Under the pieces are notes generated by a model. It had not been told where the DNA came from, did not search any database, and worked only from the letters and a program-made list of their open reading frames with translations. A stretch of DNA of 64,000 bases from Streptomyces sp. CoH27 (GTDB taxonomy: Bacteria > Actinomycetota > Actinomycetes > Streptomycetales > Streptomycetaceae), in contig NZ_JAIQYY010000002.1 in NCBI RefSeq assembly GCF_020181035.1, positions 403,219 to 467,218 of the forward strand, written 5' to 3'. A program made the translations under genes and the position numbers. How positions within the stretch are numbered: the first letter of the stretch is position 1; the number at the start of each line of letters is the position of its first letter. This document shows, piece after piece, positions 9,052 to 18,500 of the stretch.

Positions 9052-10518
9052 TCACCGGCCGGCCGTCGTCGCCTGACGCGCGGCCGGGGCCGCCCCGTGG
9101 CCGCCGTCGGTGCCGAGTGCGCGCAGGATCTCCTCGACGCTCCGCTTGGCGTCACCGAAGAGCATGCTGCTGTTCTCGCGGAAGAAGAGCGGGTTCTGCA
9201 CGCCCGCGTAGCCGGAGGCCATGGACCGCTTGAAGACGATGACCTGCTCCGCCTCCCAGACGCGCAGCACCGGCATGCCGGCGATCGGGCTGCTCGGGTC
9301 ATCGGTCGCGGCCGGGTTGACGGTGTCGTTCGCGCCGATGACCAGGACGACCGAGGTGCCGGCGAAGTCGTCGTTGATCTCGTCCATCTCCAGGACGATG
9401 TCGTACGGCACCTTCGCCTCGGCCAGCAGCACGTTCATGTGCCCGGGCAGGCGCCCGGCGACGGGGTGGACGCCGAAGCGCACCTCGACACCCCGCTCGC
9501 GCAGGTGTCGCGTCAGCTCCGCGACCGGATGCTGGGCCTGGGCGACGGCCATGCCGTAACCGGGGGTGATGATCACCGAGCGGGCCCGGGCGAGCATCTC
9601 GGCCGCCTCCGCGGGCCGTACCTCACGATGCTCGCCCTGCTCCTCGCCCCCGCCCGTGGGGGCTTCGATACCGAAACCGCCCGCGATGACGGAGATGAAG
9701 GACCGGTTCATCGCCTTGCACATGATGTACGACAGGTAGGCACCGGAAGAGCCCACCAGCGCGCCCGTGACGATCAGCAGGTTGTTGTCGAGCAGGAAGC
9801 CCGCCGCGGCCGCAGCCCAGCCCGAGTAGCTGTTCAGCATGGAGACGACGACGGGCATGTCGCCGCCGCCGATCGAGGCGACCAGGTGCCAGCCGAGGGT
9901 CAGCGCCAGCGCGGTGACCGCGATCATCAGCGGCAGGTCCGGACGAACCGTGAACCAGACGGTCAACGCGACGAACGCGCCCAGCGCGCCGAGGTTCAGC
10001 GCGTTCTTGCCGGGCAGCGTCAGCGGACGGGACTTGATGCGCGCGGAGAGCTTCAGGAACGCCACGATCGAGCCGGTGAAGGTGACGGCGCCGATGAAGA
10101 CGCCGATGAACACTTCGGCATGGTGGATGCCCAGCAGGCCGGCGCCGACCCGGGTCTGCGCCGTGCCGTGCGCCTCCACCTCCAGGTAGCTGTTCCAGCC
10201 CACCAGCACCGCGGCGAGGCCGACGAAGCTGTGCAGCACCGCGATCAGTTCCGGCATCTGCGTCATCTCGACGCGGCGGGCCCGCCACAGGCCGATCGCC
10301 GCGCCGAGTGCCATGGCCAGCACGATCAGGGTCACCGCCCCGGCGGTGATGCTCTGCGCCGCCACCACGACCGTGGCGACCAGTGCGCAGGCCATCCCGG
10401 CGATGCCGTAGACGACGCCGGCGCGGGAGGTACGGTGCTGGGACAGGCCGGCCAGGCTGAGGATGAACAACAGCGCGGCGACCAGGTCGGCCGAGTGGGA
10501 GGCCGTCAGGGAGGTCAT
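9052..10518 (-). CDS. pntB: NAD(P) transhydrogenase subunit beta
   Basis: This 488-residue membrane subunit of the proton-translocating transhydrogenase (NADH + NADP+ to NAD+ + NADPH, driven by the proton gradient) has about eight to nine transmembrane helices in residues 1-290. The soluble NADP(H)-binding dIII domain follows, with [41 protein letters not shown] and [10 protein letters not shown], all diagnostic for PntB. Length matches E. coli PntB (about 460). It starts with ATG at 10518, six bases after the pntA stop, so the two are co-transcribed. It probably serves NADPH supply. Confidence 0.95.
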   Translation of the reverse strand: MTSLTASHSADLVAALLFILSLAGLSQHRTSRAGVVYGIAGMACALVATVVVAAQSITAGAVTLIVLAMALGAAIGLWRARRVEMTQMPELIAVLHSFVGLAAVLVGWNSYLEVEAHGTAQTRVGAGLLGIHHAEVFIGVFIGAVTFTGSIVAFLKLSARIKSRPLTLPGKNALNLGALGAFVALTVWFTVRPDLPLMIAVTALALTLGWHLVASIGGGDMPVVVSMLNSYSGWAAAAAGFLLDNNLLIVTGALVGSSGAYLSYIMCKAMNRSFISVIAGGFGIEAPTGGGEEQGEHREVRPAEAAEMLARARSVIITPGYGMAVAQAQHPVAELTRHLRERGVEVRFGVHPVAGRLPGHMNVLLAEAKVPYDIVLEMDEINDDFAGTSVVLVIGANDTVNPAATDDPSSPIAGMPVLRVWEAEQVIVFKRSMASGYAGVQNPLFFRENSSMLFGDAKRSVEEILRALGTDGGHGAAPAARQATTAGR

Positions 10519-10524
10519 CTCGGC

Positions 10525-12081
10525 TCAGCCTTTCGAGAACATGGACAGCATGCGGCGGGTGACGGCGAAACCTCCGAAGATGTTCACGCTCGTCAACAGG
10601 ATCGCCACGCAGGACAGCGCGGTGACGGTCCGGCTCTCGTGCCCCATCTGCAGCAGGGCGCCGATCACGACGATCCCGGAGATCGCGTTGGTCACCGACA
10701 TCAGCGGCGTGTGCAGCGCGTGGTGCACCTTGCCGATGACGTAGTAGCCGATCACCACCGCCAGCGCGAACACCGTGAAGTTCTCCGCCAGTTGCGCGGG
10801 AGCGAAGGCCACCAGCAGGAACATCGCGAGCATGCCGAGCCCGATCAGGCCGAAGCGTCCCGCAGGCGTCAGCCTCCGCTGCTTCGGGTCGGGTGCGGCG
10901 GGCTCGGTCGGCTGCTGCGCGGCGGGCGCGGCCGACACCGCCACGGGCGGGGGCGGCCAGGTGACGTCGCCGTCCCGCACCACGGTCACGGCCCGCTGCA
11001 CGACGTCGTCGAAGTCGATCGCCGGCCGCCCGTCCCTGGCAGGGGTGAGCAGCTTCAGCAGGTTCACCAGGTTGGTGCCGAACAGCTGCGAGGCCTGGGC
11101 GGGCAGCCGGGACGCGAGGTCGGTGTAGCCGATGATGGTGACGCCGTTGTCCGTGACCACCGTGCGCCCCGGCACGGTGCCCTCGACGTTGCCGCCCTGG
11201 GCGGCGGCCATGTCGACGATGACGCTGCCCGGCTTCATGACGGCCACATCCTCGGCCGACAGCAGGCGAGGCGCCGGCCGGCCGGGGATCAGCGCGGTGG
11301 TGATCACGACGTCCACGTCCGCGGCCTGCTCGTGGTAGAGCTCGGCGGCGGCACGGTCGTAGTCGGCCGAGGTCGCCTTGGCATAGCCGTCGGTGCCGGT
11401 CTCCTGGGCGACGTTCACCGGCAGGTACTCGCCGCCCAGCGACCTCACCTGGTCGGCCACCTCGGGCCGCGGGTCGGTGGCCCGCACGATCGCGCCGAGG
11501 CTGGAGGCGGCGCCGATCGCCGCCAGACCGGCCACGCCCGCCCCGGCGACCAGCACCTTCGCCGGCGGCACCGTGCCCGCCGCGGTGACCTGACCGGTGA
11601 AGAACCGGCCGAAGACGTGCGCGGCCTCGATGACCGCCCGGTACCCGGCGATGTTCGCCATCGACGACAGCACGTCCATCGACTGCGCGCGCGAGATGCG
11701 AGGCACCGCGTCCAGCGCCAGAGCCGTCACGCCGGCCGCGGCCAGTCTCCGGAGCAGCTCGGGCTGCTGGGCCGGGGCCAGCAGGGCGACCACGGTCGTG
11801 CCTTCCCGCAGCCGGGTGATCTCCGTGTCGGAGGGAGCGTTCACTTTCAGGACGACATCCGCGTCCCAGGCCTGGCCGATCCCGGCGCCGGCGTCGAGGT
11901 AGGCCTGGTCACCGAAGCCGGAGGCCGCGCCGGCCCCGGACTCGACCACGACCTCGTAGCCGAGGCCCAGCAGTTGACGCACCGTCGTCGGCGTCGCCGC
12001 GACACGTGTCTCCCCGGAAGCGGACTCGGCCACGACACCGATGCGCCGGGGTGGGTGTTGCGCAGATTCTTGTGCAGACAT
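10525..12081 (-). CDS. pntA: NAD(P) transhydrogenase subunit alpha (fused alpha1/alpha2)
   Basis: This 518-residue subunit carries the NAD(H)-binding dI domain (alanine dehydrogenase/PNT fold) and the alpha-side membrane helices. The N-terminus IGVVAESASGETRVAATP and the Rossmann stretch GAGVAGLAAIGAASS mark dI (residues 1-380). A Pro/Ala linker of about 30 residues and then four hydrophobic helices (residues 410-515) make up the membrane part. Many actinobacteria split this into two genes; here it is one polypeptide, as in E. coli. It starts with ATG at 12079-12081 and is immediately followed by pntB. The 315 bases upstream hold a palindrome (12136-12163) that may control the operon. Confidence 0.95.
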   Translation of the reverse strand: MSAQESAQHPPRRIGVVAESASGETRVAATPTTVRQLLGLGYEVVVESGAGAASGFGDQAYLDAGAGIGQAWDADVVLKVNAPSDTEITRLREGTTVVALLAPAQQPELLRRLAAAGVTALALDAVPRISRAQSMDVLSSMANIAGYRAVIEAAHVFGRFFTGQVTAAGTVPPAKVLVAGAGVAGLAAIGAASSLGAIVRATDPRPEVADQVRSLGGEYLPVNVAQETGTDGYAKATSADYDRAAAELYHEQAADVDVVITTALIPGRPAPRLLSAEDVAVMKPGSVIVDMAAAQGGNVEGTVPGRTVVTDNGVTIIGYTDLASRLPAQASQLFGTNLVNLLKLLTPARDGRPAIDFDDVVQRAVTVVRDGDVTWPPPPVAVSAAPAAQQPTEPAAPDPKQRRLTPAGRFGLIGLGMLAMFLLVAFAPAQLAENFTVFALAVVIGYYVIGKVHHALHTPLMSVTNAISGIVVIGALLQMGHESRTVTALSCVAILLTSVNIFGGFAVTRRMLSMFSKG

Positions 12082-12135
12082 GTCTCGTGTTCTCTCCTTG
12101 GGAGGAGGGTTCGACGGGTATCCGCGTTCAAAAGG

Positions 12136-12163
12136 GCGTTCACGGGACTCGTTCCGTGAACGC
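12136..12163. promoter_or_regulatory. 10-bp perfect inverted repeat upstream of pntAB
   Basis: The arms GCGTTCACGG and CCGTGAACGC are separated by 8 bases, 55-82 bases upstream of the pntA start. The arrangement fits a dimeric repressor site or a transcript hairpin in the leader. It is the only structured element in the 315-base gap 12082-12396, apart from a TATACT hexamer at about 12349, upstream of the Trypco1 gene on the other strand. Confidence 0.45.
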
Positions 12164-12396
12164 GCGCCACAGGAAACCTACCCGTCGGAGTCGCCCACGC
12201 CGGCGGACCCGGCCGTCGGGAGGGAGAACCGGCATCAGCGAGCCGGTATGTGCGACCCTCCCCCGAAATCGCCGAACGCGCTGAGCTGCCCCCAACTCCC
12301 CTCCATGGCAAACATGTTGAGCTGCAACGCCCTGACGATCGCGGCGATATACTCGCGCCACCACTCGAACGGACTGAGGAACAGCGGGGGGCTGCG

Positions 12397-12738
12397 GTGA
12401 GCGGGCGGAGTCATCTGGTCGAGGTCGAGCTGGACAGCGGTGAGGTCGTACTGGCGGAGGTTCTGTCGGCGGGGGGCTCCGATGTGGCCGACACCGGACG
12501 CCTGCGGCTGTCGCAGGCCCGCCAGGCGCTGGGCGAGGTCGGCCGGTGGGCACTGGAGAGCGTCCGCGAGTCGCTGCCCGAACCGCCCGACCGGATCGAC
12601 GTCGAGTTCGGAGTCAAGCTGGCGGTGAAGACGGGCAAGCTGGTGGCGGTCATCGCCGAGACCGGCGGCGAGGCCAGCGTCACCGTCCGGATGGGCTGGG
12701 ACCGGACCACCGAGAGCGGCTCCGGGACGGGAAGCTGA
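12397..12738 (+). CDS. Trypco1 / CU044_2847-family protein (trypsin-co-occurring domain)
   Basis: This 113-residue protein has a beta-rich N-terminus (LVEVELDSGEVVLAEVL), a central helix (LGEVGRWALESVRESL) and the family-defining end: RIDVEFGVKLAVKTGKL, VIAETGGEASVTVRMGW. This pattern is that of the small CU044_2847/Trypco1 domain described next to trypsin-like proteases in NTP-dependent conflict systems. The start is GTG at 12397, preceded by a G-rich stretch, and was chosen because the conserved strand begins at residue 6. It ends four bases before the protease-NTPase gene, so the pair is coupled. It may act as an inhibitor, adaptor or substrate of the protease; the molecular role is not established. 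Confidence 0.8.
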   Translation: MSGRSHLVEVELDSGEVVLAEVLSAGGSDVADTGRLRLSQARQALGEVGRWALESVRESLPEPPDRIDVEFGVKLAVKTGKLVAVIAETGGEASVTVRMGWDRTTESGSGTGS

Positions 12739-12742
12739 ACCC

Positions 12743-15502
12743 ATGGCGCTGGACCCCCGTCTGGCCGAACTCGCGGACAGCCACGCCGTGGCGATACACG
12801 TCGGCGGAAGGTTCAAGGGCAGCGGATTCGTCCTCACCCCGGAACTGGTCGTCACCTGCGCCCACGTCGTCGAGGAGGCCGCGGACGAGGTGCTGGTCCG
12901 GATCTCCGGCTCCGCCGACCGGACCGGCACCGTGATCGCCCGCCATCCGCCCCTGCGTGGCCGCGGAGAGTACTACGACAGCCCGGACATCGCCCTGGTA
13001 GGCCTGCGCGAGCCGCTGGACCGGCAAGGGGTGTGGCTCGCCGAGGAGCCGCCGCAGGCCGGCGCGGTCGTCGTGGCCCGCGGCTTCAGCCGGTTCACCG
13101 CCGAGCCGGGCGTGCAGCAGGACTCGCTGTCGATGACCGTCGTGGGCCCGGCGGGCTCCTTGCTGAGGGTCAAGGACGACCGGGTCGAGGCGGGCCTCAG
13201 CGGCGCTCTGGTGCTGGACACCACGAGCGGCAGGGTGTGCGGCATGGTCAAGGCGTCCCGCAGACGCGAGGAGGTTCAGGGCGGCTGGATCGTCCCGGCC
13301 CACGTCATCGCCGAGCACGCGGGAGCAGCCGCGAGTGGGGACCGGCACCGGCCGGGCACCGGCTGGTTCGATCTGGTCTCCCGCAGAGCCGAGTTGCACG
13401 CCCAGCTGTTCGGCGGGGACCGGCACCCGGCGCGCGTCGCGGCTCCGCGGCGGGACCGGCCGCCGTCCTGGTGGCTGCAGACCGCCAACGAGGTGGTGCC
13501 CTTCATCGCCCGGCCCGAACTGGACGATCTTCTCGCCTGGTGCCTGCGGGAGGACGGCATGGGCATGCGGCTGGTCACCGCGCCGGGCGGCTCGGGCAAG
13601 ACCCGTCTGGCGATGCGGCTGTGCCAGGTGCTCGACGAGCAGGGCTGGATCGCCGGGTTCCTGCCGGGCGACTCCCAGGAGACCGTTCCGCACCTATGGG
13701 AGGCTCTGGACGCCGGGTACCGGGTGCTGGTGGTGGTCGACTACGCCGAAACGCGCACCGATCTCAACAAGGCACTGCTGACGGCCCTGGAACAGGAGGA
13801 GCCCGGCAGGGTGCGCGTTCTGCTGCTCGCCCGGTCGGACGGCCTGTGGTGGAACAGTCTGAAGCACGGGGACGTCGTGGACGGCGCCCCGGTCCGCCTG
13901 TCCCCGCTCGGCGAGCGCACCGGACCCGGCCCGGTGCTGTCCGCAGCATGGCAGGCGTTCCACGCCGCCATCATCGGCGGGCCCACCCCGGCACCTCCGG
14001 CCCTGCCGGAAGCCGACGGCCCCGACGACGTACTGAGCCTGCACGCACTGGCCCTCGACGCGGTGCTCGCGCGCCGTGACGGAGTCCGCGTCGGGTCGTG
14101 GGACCCACTGGGACGCGTGCTCAGGCATGAGCAGAAGTACTGGACCGACCTGGCGCAGGAGCACGAGGCGCCACTGCCCATGAAAGACGCGTCGGTCAGG
14201 CGTGTACTGCTGCTCCCCGCGTTGTTCTCCGCCGCCTCCGCAGAACAGGCCCAGACGGCCCTCGGCCGTCTGGAGACGGTGCCGGAGAACGCGCTGGCGG
14301 GCGCCGCCGATGTGCTGCACCGGCTGTACCCGCATCCCGGCCTGTACTGGGCACCCCTGCAACCCGACCGGCTGGCCGAGCAGTTGCTGTCCCAGGTGAT
14401 CGACGACGCCGGCAGCGCCGAGGCGTCCGTCGGCCTGCTGACCTCCGTACTCGCCGACTGCACCTTCGCACAGGCCGAGCAGGCCATGACCGTCCTCGAC
14501 CGCACCCGTGTCGCCCTGCGCGGGCGGGGCGCCCACGAGCCGGCCACCTGGCTGACGGAGACCATGGGCACGCTCATCCGTACCCGTCCCCTGGACTTCC
14601 TCCCGGCCGCAGCCGGCGTACTGAGCCCGGGAACCCCCGGATGGAACGTGTTCCGGGAGGTACTGGAGAGCGCCGATTACGTCGATGTGCTGCTCCCCCT
14701 CCACCAGCGGGTGGCCCGTACGGGGCGGAACTCGGAGATGGTCCACGCGATCCTCGGCGCGCTGCTGCTGCGCTACGACCGCTCCCTCTCCTCCCGGATC
14801 TGGGCCTCGAAGGGCGGGGAGAGGGCCGCGCAACTGGTCCAGGCGGTGTGGGAGATCGCAAACTACTTCGCGGCCCGCGGTGAGCCGGAGCATGCCTGGC
14901 TGCACTCCCGCACAGCCGTGGCCCTGGCCGCGAAGCTCGCCCGAGCCGATCCCGACACCTACCGGCCTGTCCATGCCGCCTGCCTCGACGTCCTCGGCTA
15001 CCGGCTGTTCGAGCTCGACCGGTACCGCCCGGCCCTGCGGGTCGCCCGGCGAGCGGTCAAGGTACGCAGGGTCCTGGCGCGGCGCGACCCGGCCCACCGG
15101 CCGCTCCTCGCGCAGGCCTTGATTCGCCTGGGCAGCCTGCTGGCCACGACCGGGAAACCGGATGCCGCGTTGCGAGCGTCCGAGGAGGCCGCCGGGATCG
15201 CACTCGGCCTGGCCCGCGAGGACGAGCAGGGATGGGCCGGGCTGGTCACCGCGGTCTACAACAACTACGGCCTGCTGCTGAGCGGGGCCGGCCGGCAGGC
15301 GGAAGCGGAAGAAGCCGCGAAGGTGCTGGCAAATGCCGTCGCCGTGAGCGATGCACAGCCATGGACGCCCGCGCAACGGGCCGGCCTGAAACCGTACCGG
15401 CGCACGGTCGCACGACTCCTGGCGCGGGAATCGGTCACCGACTACTCGTTGATGCTCACCGCGGCCGTGTACCCGGAGGAGACGGACGACGATCCGCGCT
15501 GA
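12743..15502 (+). CDS. Trypsin-like serine protease fused to a P-loop NTPase with helical-repeat tail
   Basis: This 919-residue protein has three parts. Residues 1-190 form a chymotrypsin-fold protease with His41 (VTCAHVV), Asp82 (SPDIALVG) and Ser153 in GLSGALV. There is no signal peptide, so it acts in the cytoplasm. Residues about 260-420 form a STAND-like NTPase with Walker A APGGSGKTRLA (about 281-290) and Walker B LVVVDYAET. Residues 650-900 contain TPR-like repeats (HAWLHSRTAVALAAKL, ALRVARRAVKVRR). This architecture matches effector modules of prokaryotic conflict and signalling systems, in which ligand sensing by repeats drives NTPase oligomerisation and frees the protease. The target is unknown. 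It is coupled to the Trypco1 gene. Confidence 0.85.
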   Translation: MALDPRLAELADSHAVAIHVGGRFKGSGFVLTPELVVTCAHVVEEAADEVLVRISGSADRTGTVIARHPPLRGRGEYYDSPDIALVGLREPLDRQGVWLAEEPPQAGAVVVARGFSRFTAEPGVQQDSLSMTVVGPAGSLLRVKDDRVEAGLSGALVLDTTSGRVCGMVKASRRREEVQGGWIVPAHVIAEHAGAAASGDRHRPGTGWFDLVSRRAELHAQLFGGDRHPARVAAPRRDRPPSWWLQTANEVVPFIARPELDDLLAWCLREDGMGMRLVTAPGGSGKTRLAMRLCQVLDEQGWIAGFLPGDSQETVPHLWEALDAGYRVLVVVDYAETRTDLNKALLTALEQEEPGRVRVLLLARSDGLWWNSLKHGDVVDGAPVRLSPLGERTGPGPVLSAAWQAFHAAIIGGPTPAPPALPEADGPDDVLSLHALALDAVLARRDGVRVGSWDPLGRVLRHEQKYWTDLAQEHEAPLPMKDASVRRVLLLPALFSAASAEQAQTALGRLETVPENALAGAADVLHRLYPHPGLYWAPLQPDRLAEQLLSQVIDDAGSAEASVGLLTSVLADCTFAQAEQAMTVLDRTRVALRGRGAHEPATWLTETMGTLIRTRPLDFLPAAAGVLSPGTPGWNVFREVLESADYVDVLLPLHQRVARTGRNSEMVHAILGALLLRYDRSLSSRIWASKGGERAAQLVQAVWEIANYFAARGEPEHAWLHSRTAVALAAKLARADPDTYRPVHAACLDVLGYRLFELDRYRPALRVARRAVKVRRVLARRDPAHRPLLAQALIRLGSLLATTGKPDAALRASEEAAGIALGLAREDEQGWAGLVTAVYNNYGLLLSGAGRQAEAEEAAKVLANAVAVSDAQPWTPAQRAGLKPYRRTVARLLARESVTDYSLMLTAAVYPEETDDDPR

Positions 15503-15522
15503 CGAGCCGGTGCGTGTGGGCG

Positions 15523-15558
15523 GGGCCGGTTTCCGGGCTCGCGCCCGGGAACCGGCCC
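15523..15558. terminator. Strong hairpin between convergent genes
   Basis: 15-bp arms (GGGCCGGTTTCCGGG at 15523-15537 and CCCGGGAACCGGCCC at 15544-15558) are complementary except for one G-T wobble, with a 6-base loop. The hairpin lies in the 82-base gap between the protease-NTPase stop and the GH92 stop and is symmetric, so it probably terminates both. Confidence 0.7.
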
Positions 15559-15584
15559 GCCGGCGTGCGTGTCTGCGGTGTCTT

Positions 15585-18500
15585 CTACCGGCCGAAGCCG
15601 TAGGCGAAGAGATGGTCGGTTCCGGTCGATCCCGTCACCGGCAGCGTGATCGACGCCACCTGCTTGGACGGATCCAGCGGGACCTTCGTGGCGAAGACGT
15701 AGGTCTTGACGTTGTCACGGCCCCCGCTGCCGGTGTTCCGGTAGGCCGTCGTCACCGCCGTCGTGTCACCCGGGAGCGGTTTGCCGGACCCGCCGCCCAG
15801 CGTCCAGTCCGAGAAGCCGACCGTCGCCTTCGAGACGGTGCCGTCGGTGTAGGTGACGGTCACCGTGCCCGAGACCCCGCTGCCGTCGGTCGGCGCGTTG
15901 GTCGCCGCGCCCAGCAGACCCAGCGAGGCGCCCGACGTGCCCTCCGGCATCGGGATGGTCTGGCCGGCCATCTCCAGGTTGTCCAGCTGACCGGACGTCA
16001 CCGTCGGCCAGGTGTAGGAGATGCCGTCGACGGTGAGAGTGGAGCCGCTCGTGACGCCCGCCGCCGACAGCGCGTTCTGCGACAACGCCCAGCCACCGTT
16101 GTCGAAGCCGCCCGAGAAGCTGCTGCCGTCGGGGTAGATGCCCTCGTTGGTGTGGTAGGGCCACAGCGCACCGGCCTTGGCGACGGCCACGCGGAGGGTC
16201 GCCCCGCCCAGTGCCGCACCGGTGGTGTGATCGGTCAGCGCGAAGGTGACCGGGAACGTCCCCTCGCTCGCGCCCGCCGTCACATGGACCTTCACCTCGG
16301 CACTGCCCGAGGCGGGCACCGTCAGCGAGCCGGACGCCGTGTCCAGCGTGACCCCGGAGGGCACCGTCGCCTGCCAGCCGACCGTGACGGCGGCGCTGCC
16401 GAGGTTGGTCAGGTCGAGTGTGCCGTCACCGGACGTGCCCGGCTGGAGCACCAGGCCGTCGCTGGAGGGACCGGTCGCGGCCAGCACCCGGCCGCCGCCC
16501 GTGGTGTCCGACGGCGGCGCCGCCGACGGGTCGGACGCCCAGGAGGTGTCGGGCTGGGTGCCGAGCGTGAAGTCGATGCTCCCCGCGCCCTTGAACTGTC
16601 CGTACGTCAGCCAGGAGGTCTTCCATTCCTTGCCCTTGACGCTGAGCGACTGCACATACGGCGCGTCGGGCGCGGCCTGCGGTGCGTCGATCCGCACCGT
16701 CCTGCCGCCTGCGAAGGTCACCTGGGCCACCGGGAAGACCGGACTGCCGAGCGCCAGGGTGTCCGTGCCCGGGGTCTCGGGGTACAGGCCGAGCTCGGAC
16801 CAGACGTACCAGGAGCTCATCGCGCCGAGGTCGTCGTTGCCGAAGGAGCCGACCGGGGCGTTGAAGTACAGCTCCTGCTGGGCCTTGCGGACGGCGGCCT
16901 GGGTCTTCCACGGCCGGCCCGTGTAGTCGTACTCCCAGGGGATCTCCACGCTGGGCTCGTTGCTCAGGTCGGCGTTGGTGTTGCCGGGATCGGTGATGTC
17001 GTCGAGCAGGCTGTCCAGGTACGACGAGTACGCGTCGGCACCGCCGCGTGCCTGGATGAGCTGCTTGAGGTTGAACGGGACCATGGGCGTGTACTGGGCC
17101 GACGTGCCCTCCACGAAGCCGTTGGAGGTGCCGGGGGTGAAACCGCCCGCGAACCGGCCGTCCTTGTTCTTGGCCTGGAGGTAGCCGGTCTGCGGGTTGA
17201 AGACGTTCATCCAGTCCTGGGCGCGGGTGGCGAACTTCTCGTAGACAGCCGTCCTGCCCAGCGACTTCGCGAAGGCGGCGAGGGCGTAGTCGGCGGAGTC
17301 GTACTCCAGTTGCGTGGAGACCGGGCCGTAGAAGTTGCAGCAGCCGTAGTCGCCCTCGTCCAGCGGGAGATAGCCCTTCGCGTCCCGTACCGCCTCCCCC
17401 GGGCGGTCGTTGTTGGGGACGGTGGCCTCGTGCTGGAGAGCGGCGAGCGCCTTGCCGGTGTCGAAGCCCGTCGCGCCGAAGGCGTACGCGTCGGCGATGA
17501 TGCCGGCGGCCGGGTCACCGACCATCACGTAGCTCTCCCCGTTGTTCGAGGCCCACTTGGGCAGCAGACCCGTCTGGTCGTAGCCGTTGAGCATCGAGGT
17601 GACGACGTCGCCGGCGACCTCGGGCTCGACCATCGCCATCAGCTGGGTCTGGGAGCGGTAGGTGTCCCAGCCCGAGTAGTTGGCGTACTGGGCCTTCTGC
17701 CCCCGGGTCAGCTTGTGGACCTGGTTGTCCATCCCCATGTACCGGCCGTTGTCATCGGAGAAGACGTTCGGGTGCAGCAGCGCGTGGTAGAGCGCGGTGT
17801 AGAACTGCGCCTGCTGGTCCGGGGTGCCGCCGCCGACCCGAAGCTTGTTCAGCACCGCGTTCCAGGCCTTGTGGTTGGCCTGCTCGACGGTGTCGAGGTT
17901 CCATGTCCTGATCTCGGTGGCAACGTTGTCCGCCGCGCCCGCGTCATCCGTGTACGAGATGCCGACCTTCGCGCTCACCGTGGGGTGGGCGGAGGTGTCG
18001 AAGGTCAGGTACATGCCGTTCGCGCCCGTCGTGGGGGGCTGGGCGGCCTCGACCGCGGCCGAAGACCGGGGTGCGGTGCCGGCGCTCGGCGTGGGGGACG
18101 GCGTGCCGGAGGCCTTGGCACCGCTCCCGTGGATCGTCGGAGCCGGCTTCGCCGGGACGGTGAAGTGCTTCTCCTTCAGCGGCGCGGACGTGGACGCCTG
18201 GGGGGTCTGCTGGACCTTGCCCGCCTTGAGCGACGTCGCGCCGGGATTGATGGTGCTGCCCACCCAGGTGCCGCTCGCGGTGAACGGCTGGTCGAACTTG
18301 ATGTCGAAGTGCAGCGTGTATCTGTTGTTCGCGCCGCAGAAATGGCCACTGTCGACCGCGCCGCTGATCTCGCGGTCGTTCACCACCTGGACACGGGTTC
18401 CGTCCACCTGCGTGGCACCGCCGCTGAGCTTGAACAGCAGGTTCGCCTGCCGGCCCGCCGGGAAGGTGAAGCGGCCCAGGCCGGCGCGGGTGGTGTCGGT

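Noticed and set aside
7425..9302. Long minus-strand frame of 625 codons across the hydrolase and araD region
   Set aside because: Arg/Ser/Pro-rich, antisense to the alpha/beta hydrolase whose catalytic motifs are clear. Only the 8657-8962 frame has real homology.
8971..12159. 1062-codon open frame antisense to pntA and pntB
   Set aside because: His/Arg/Gly low-complexity translation with no domain. It is an artefact of high GC opposite pntAB.
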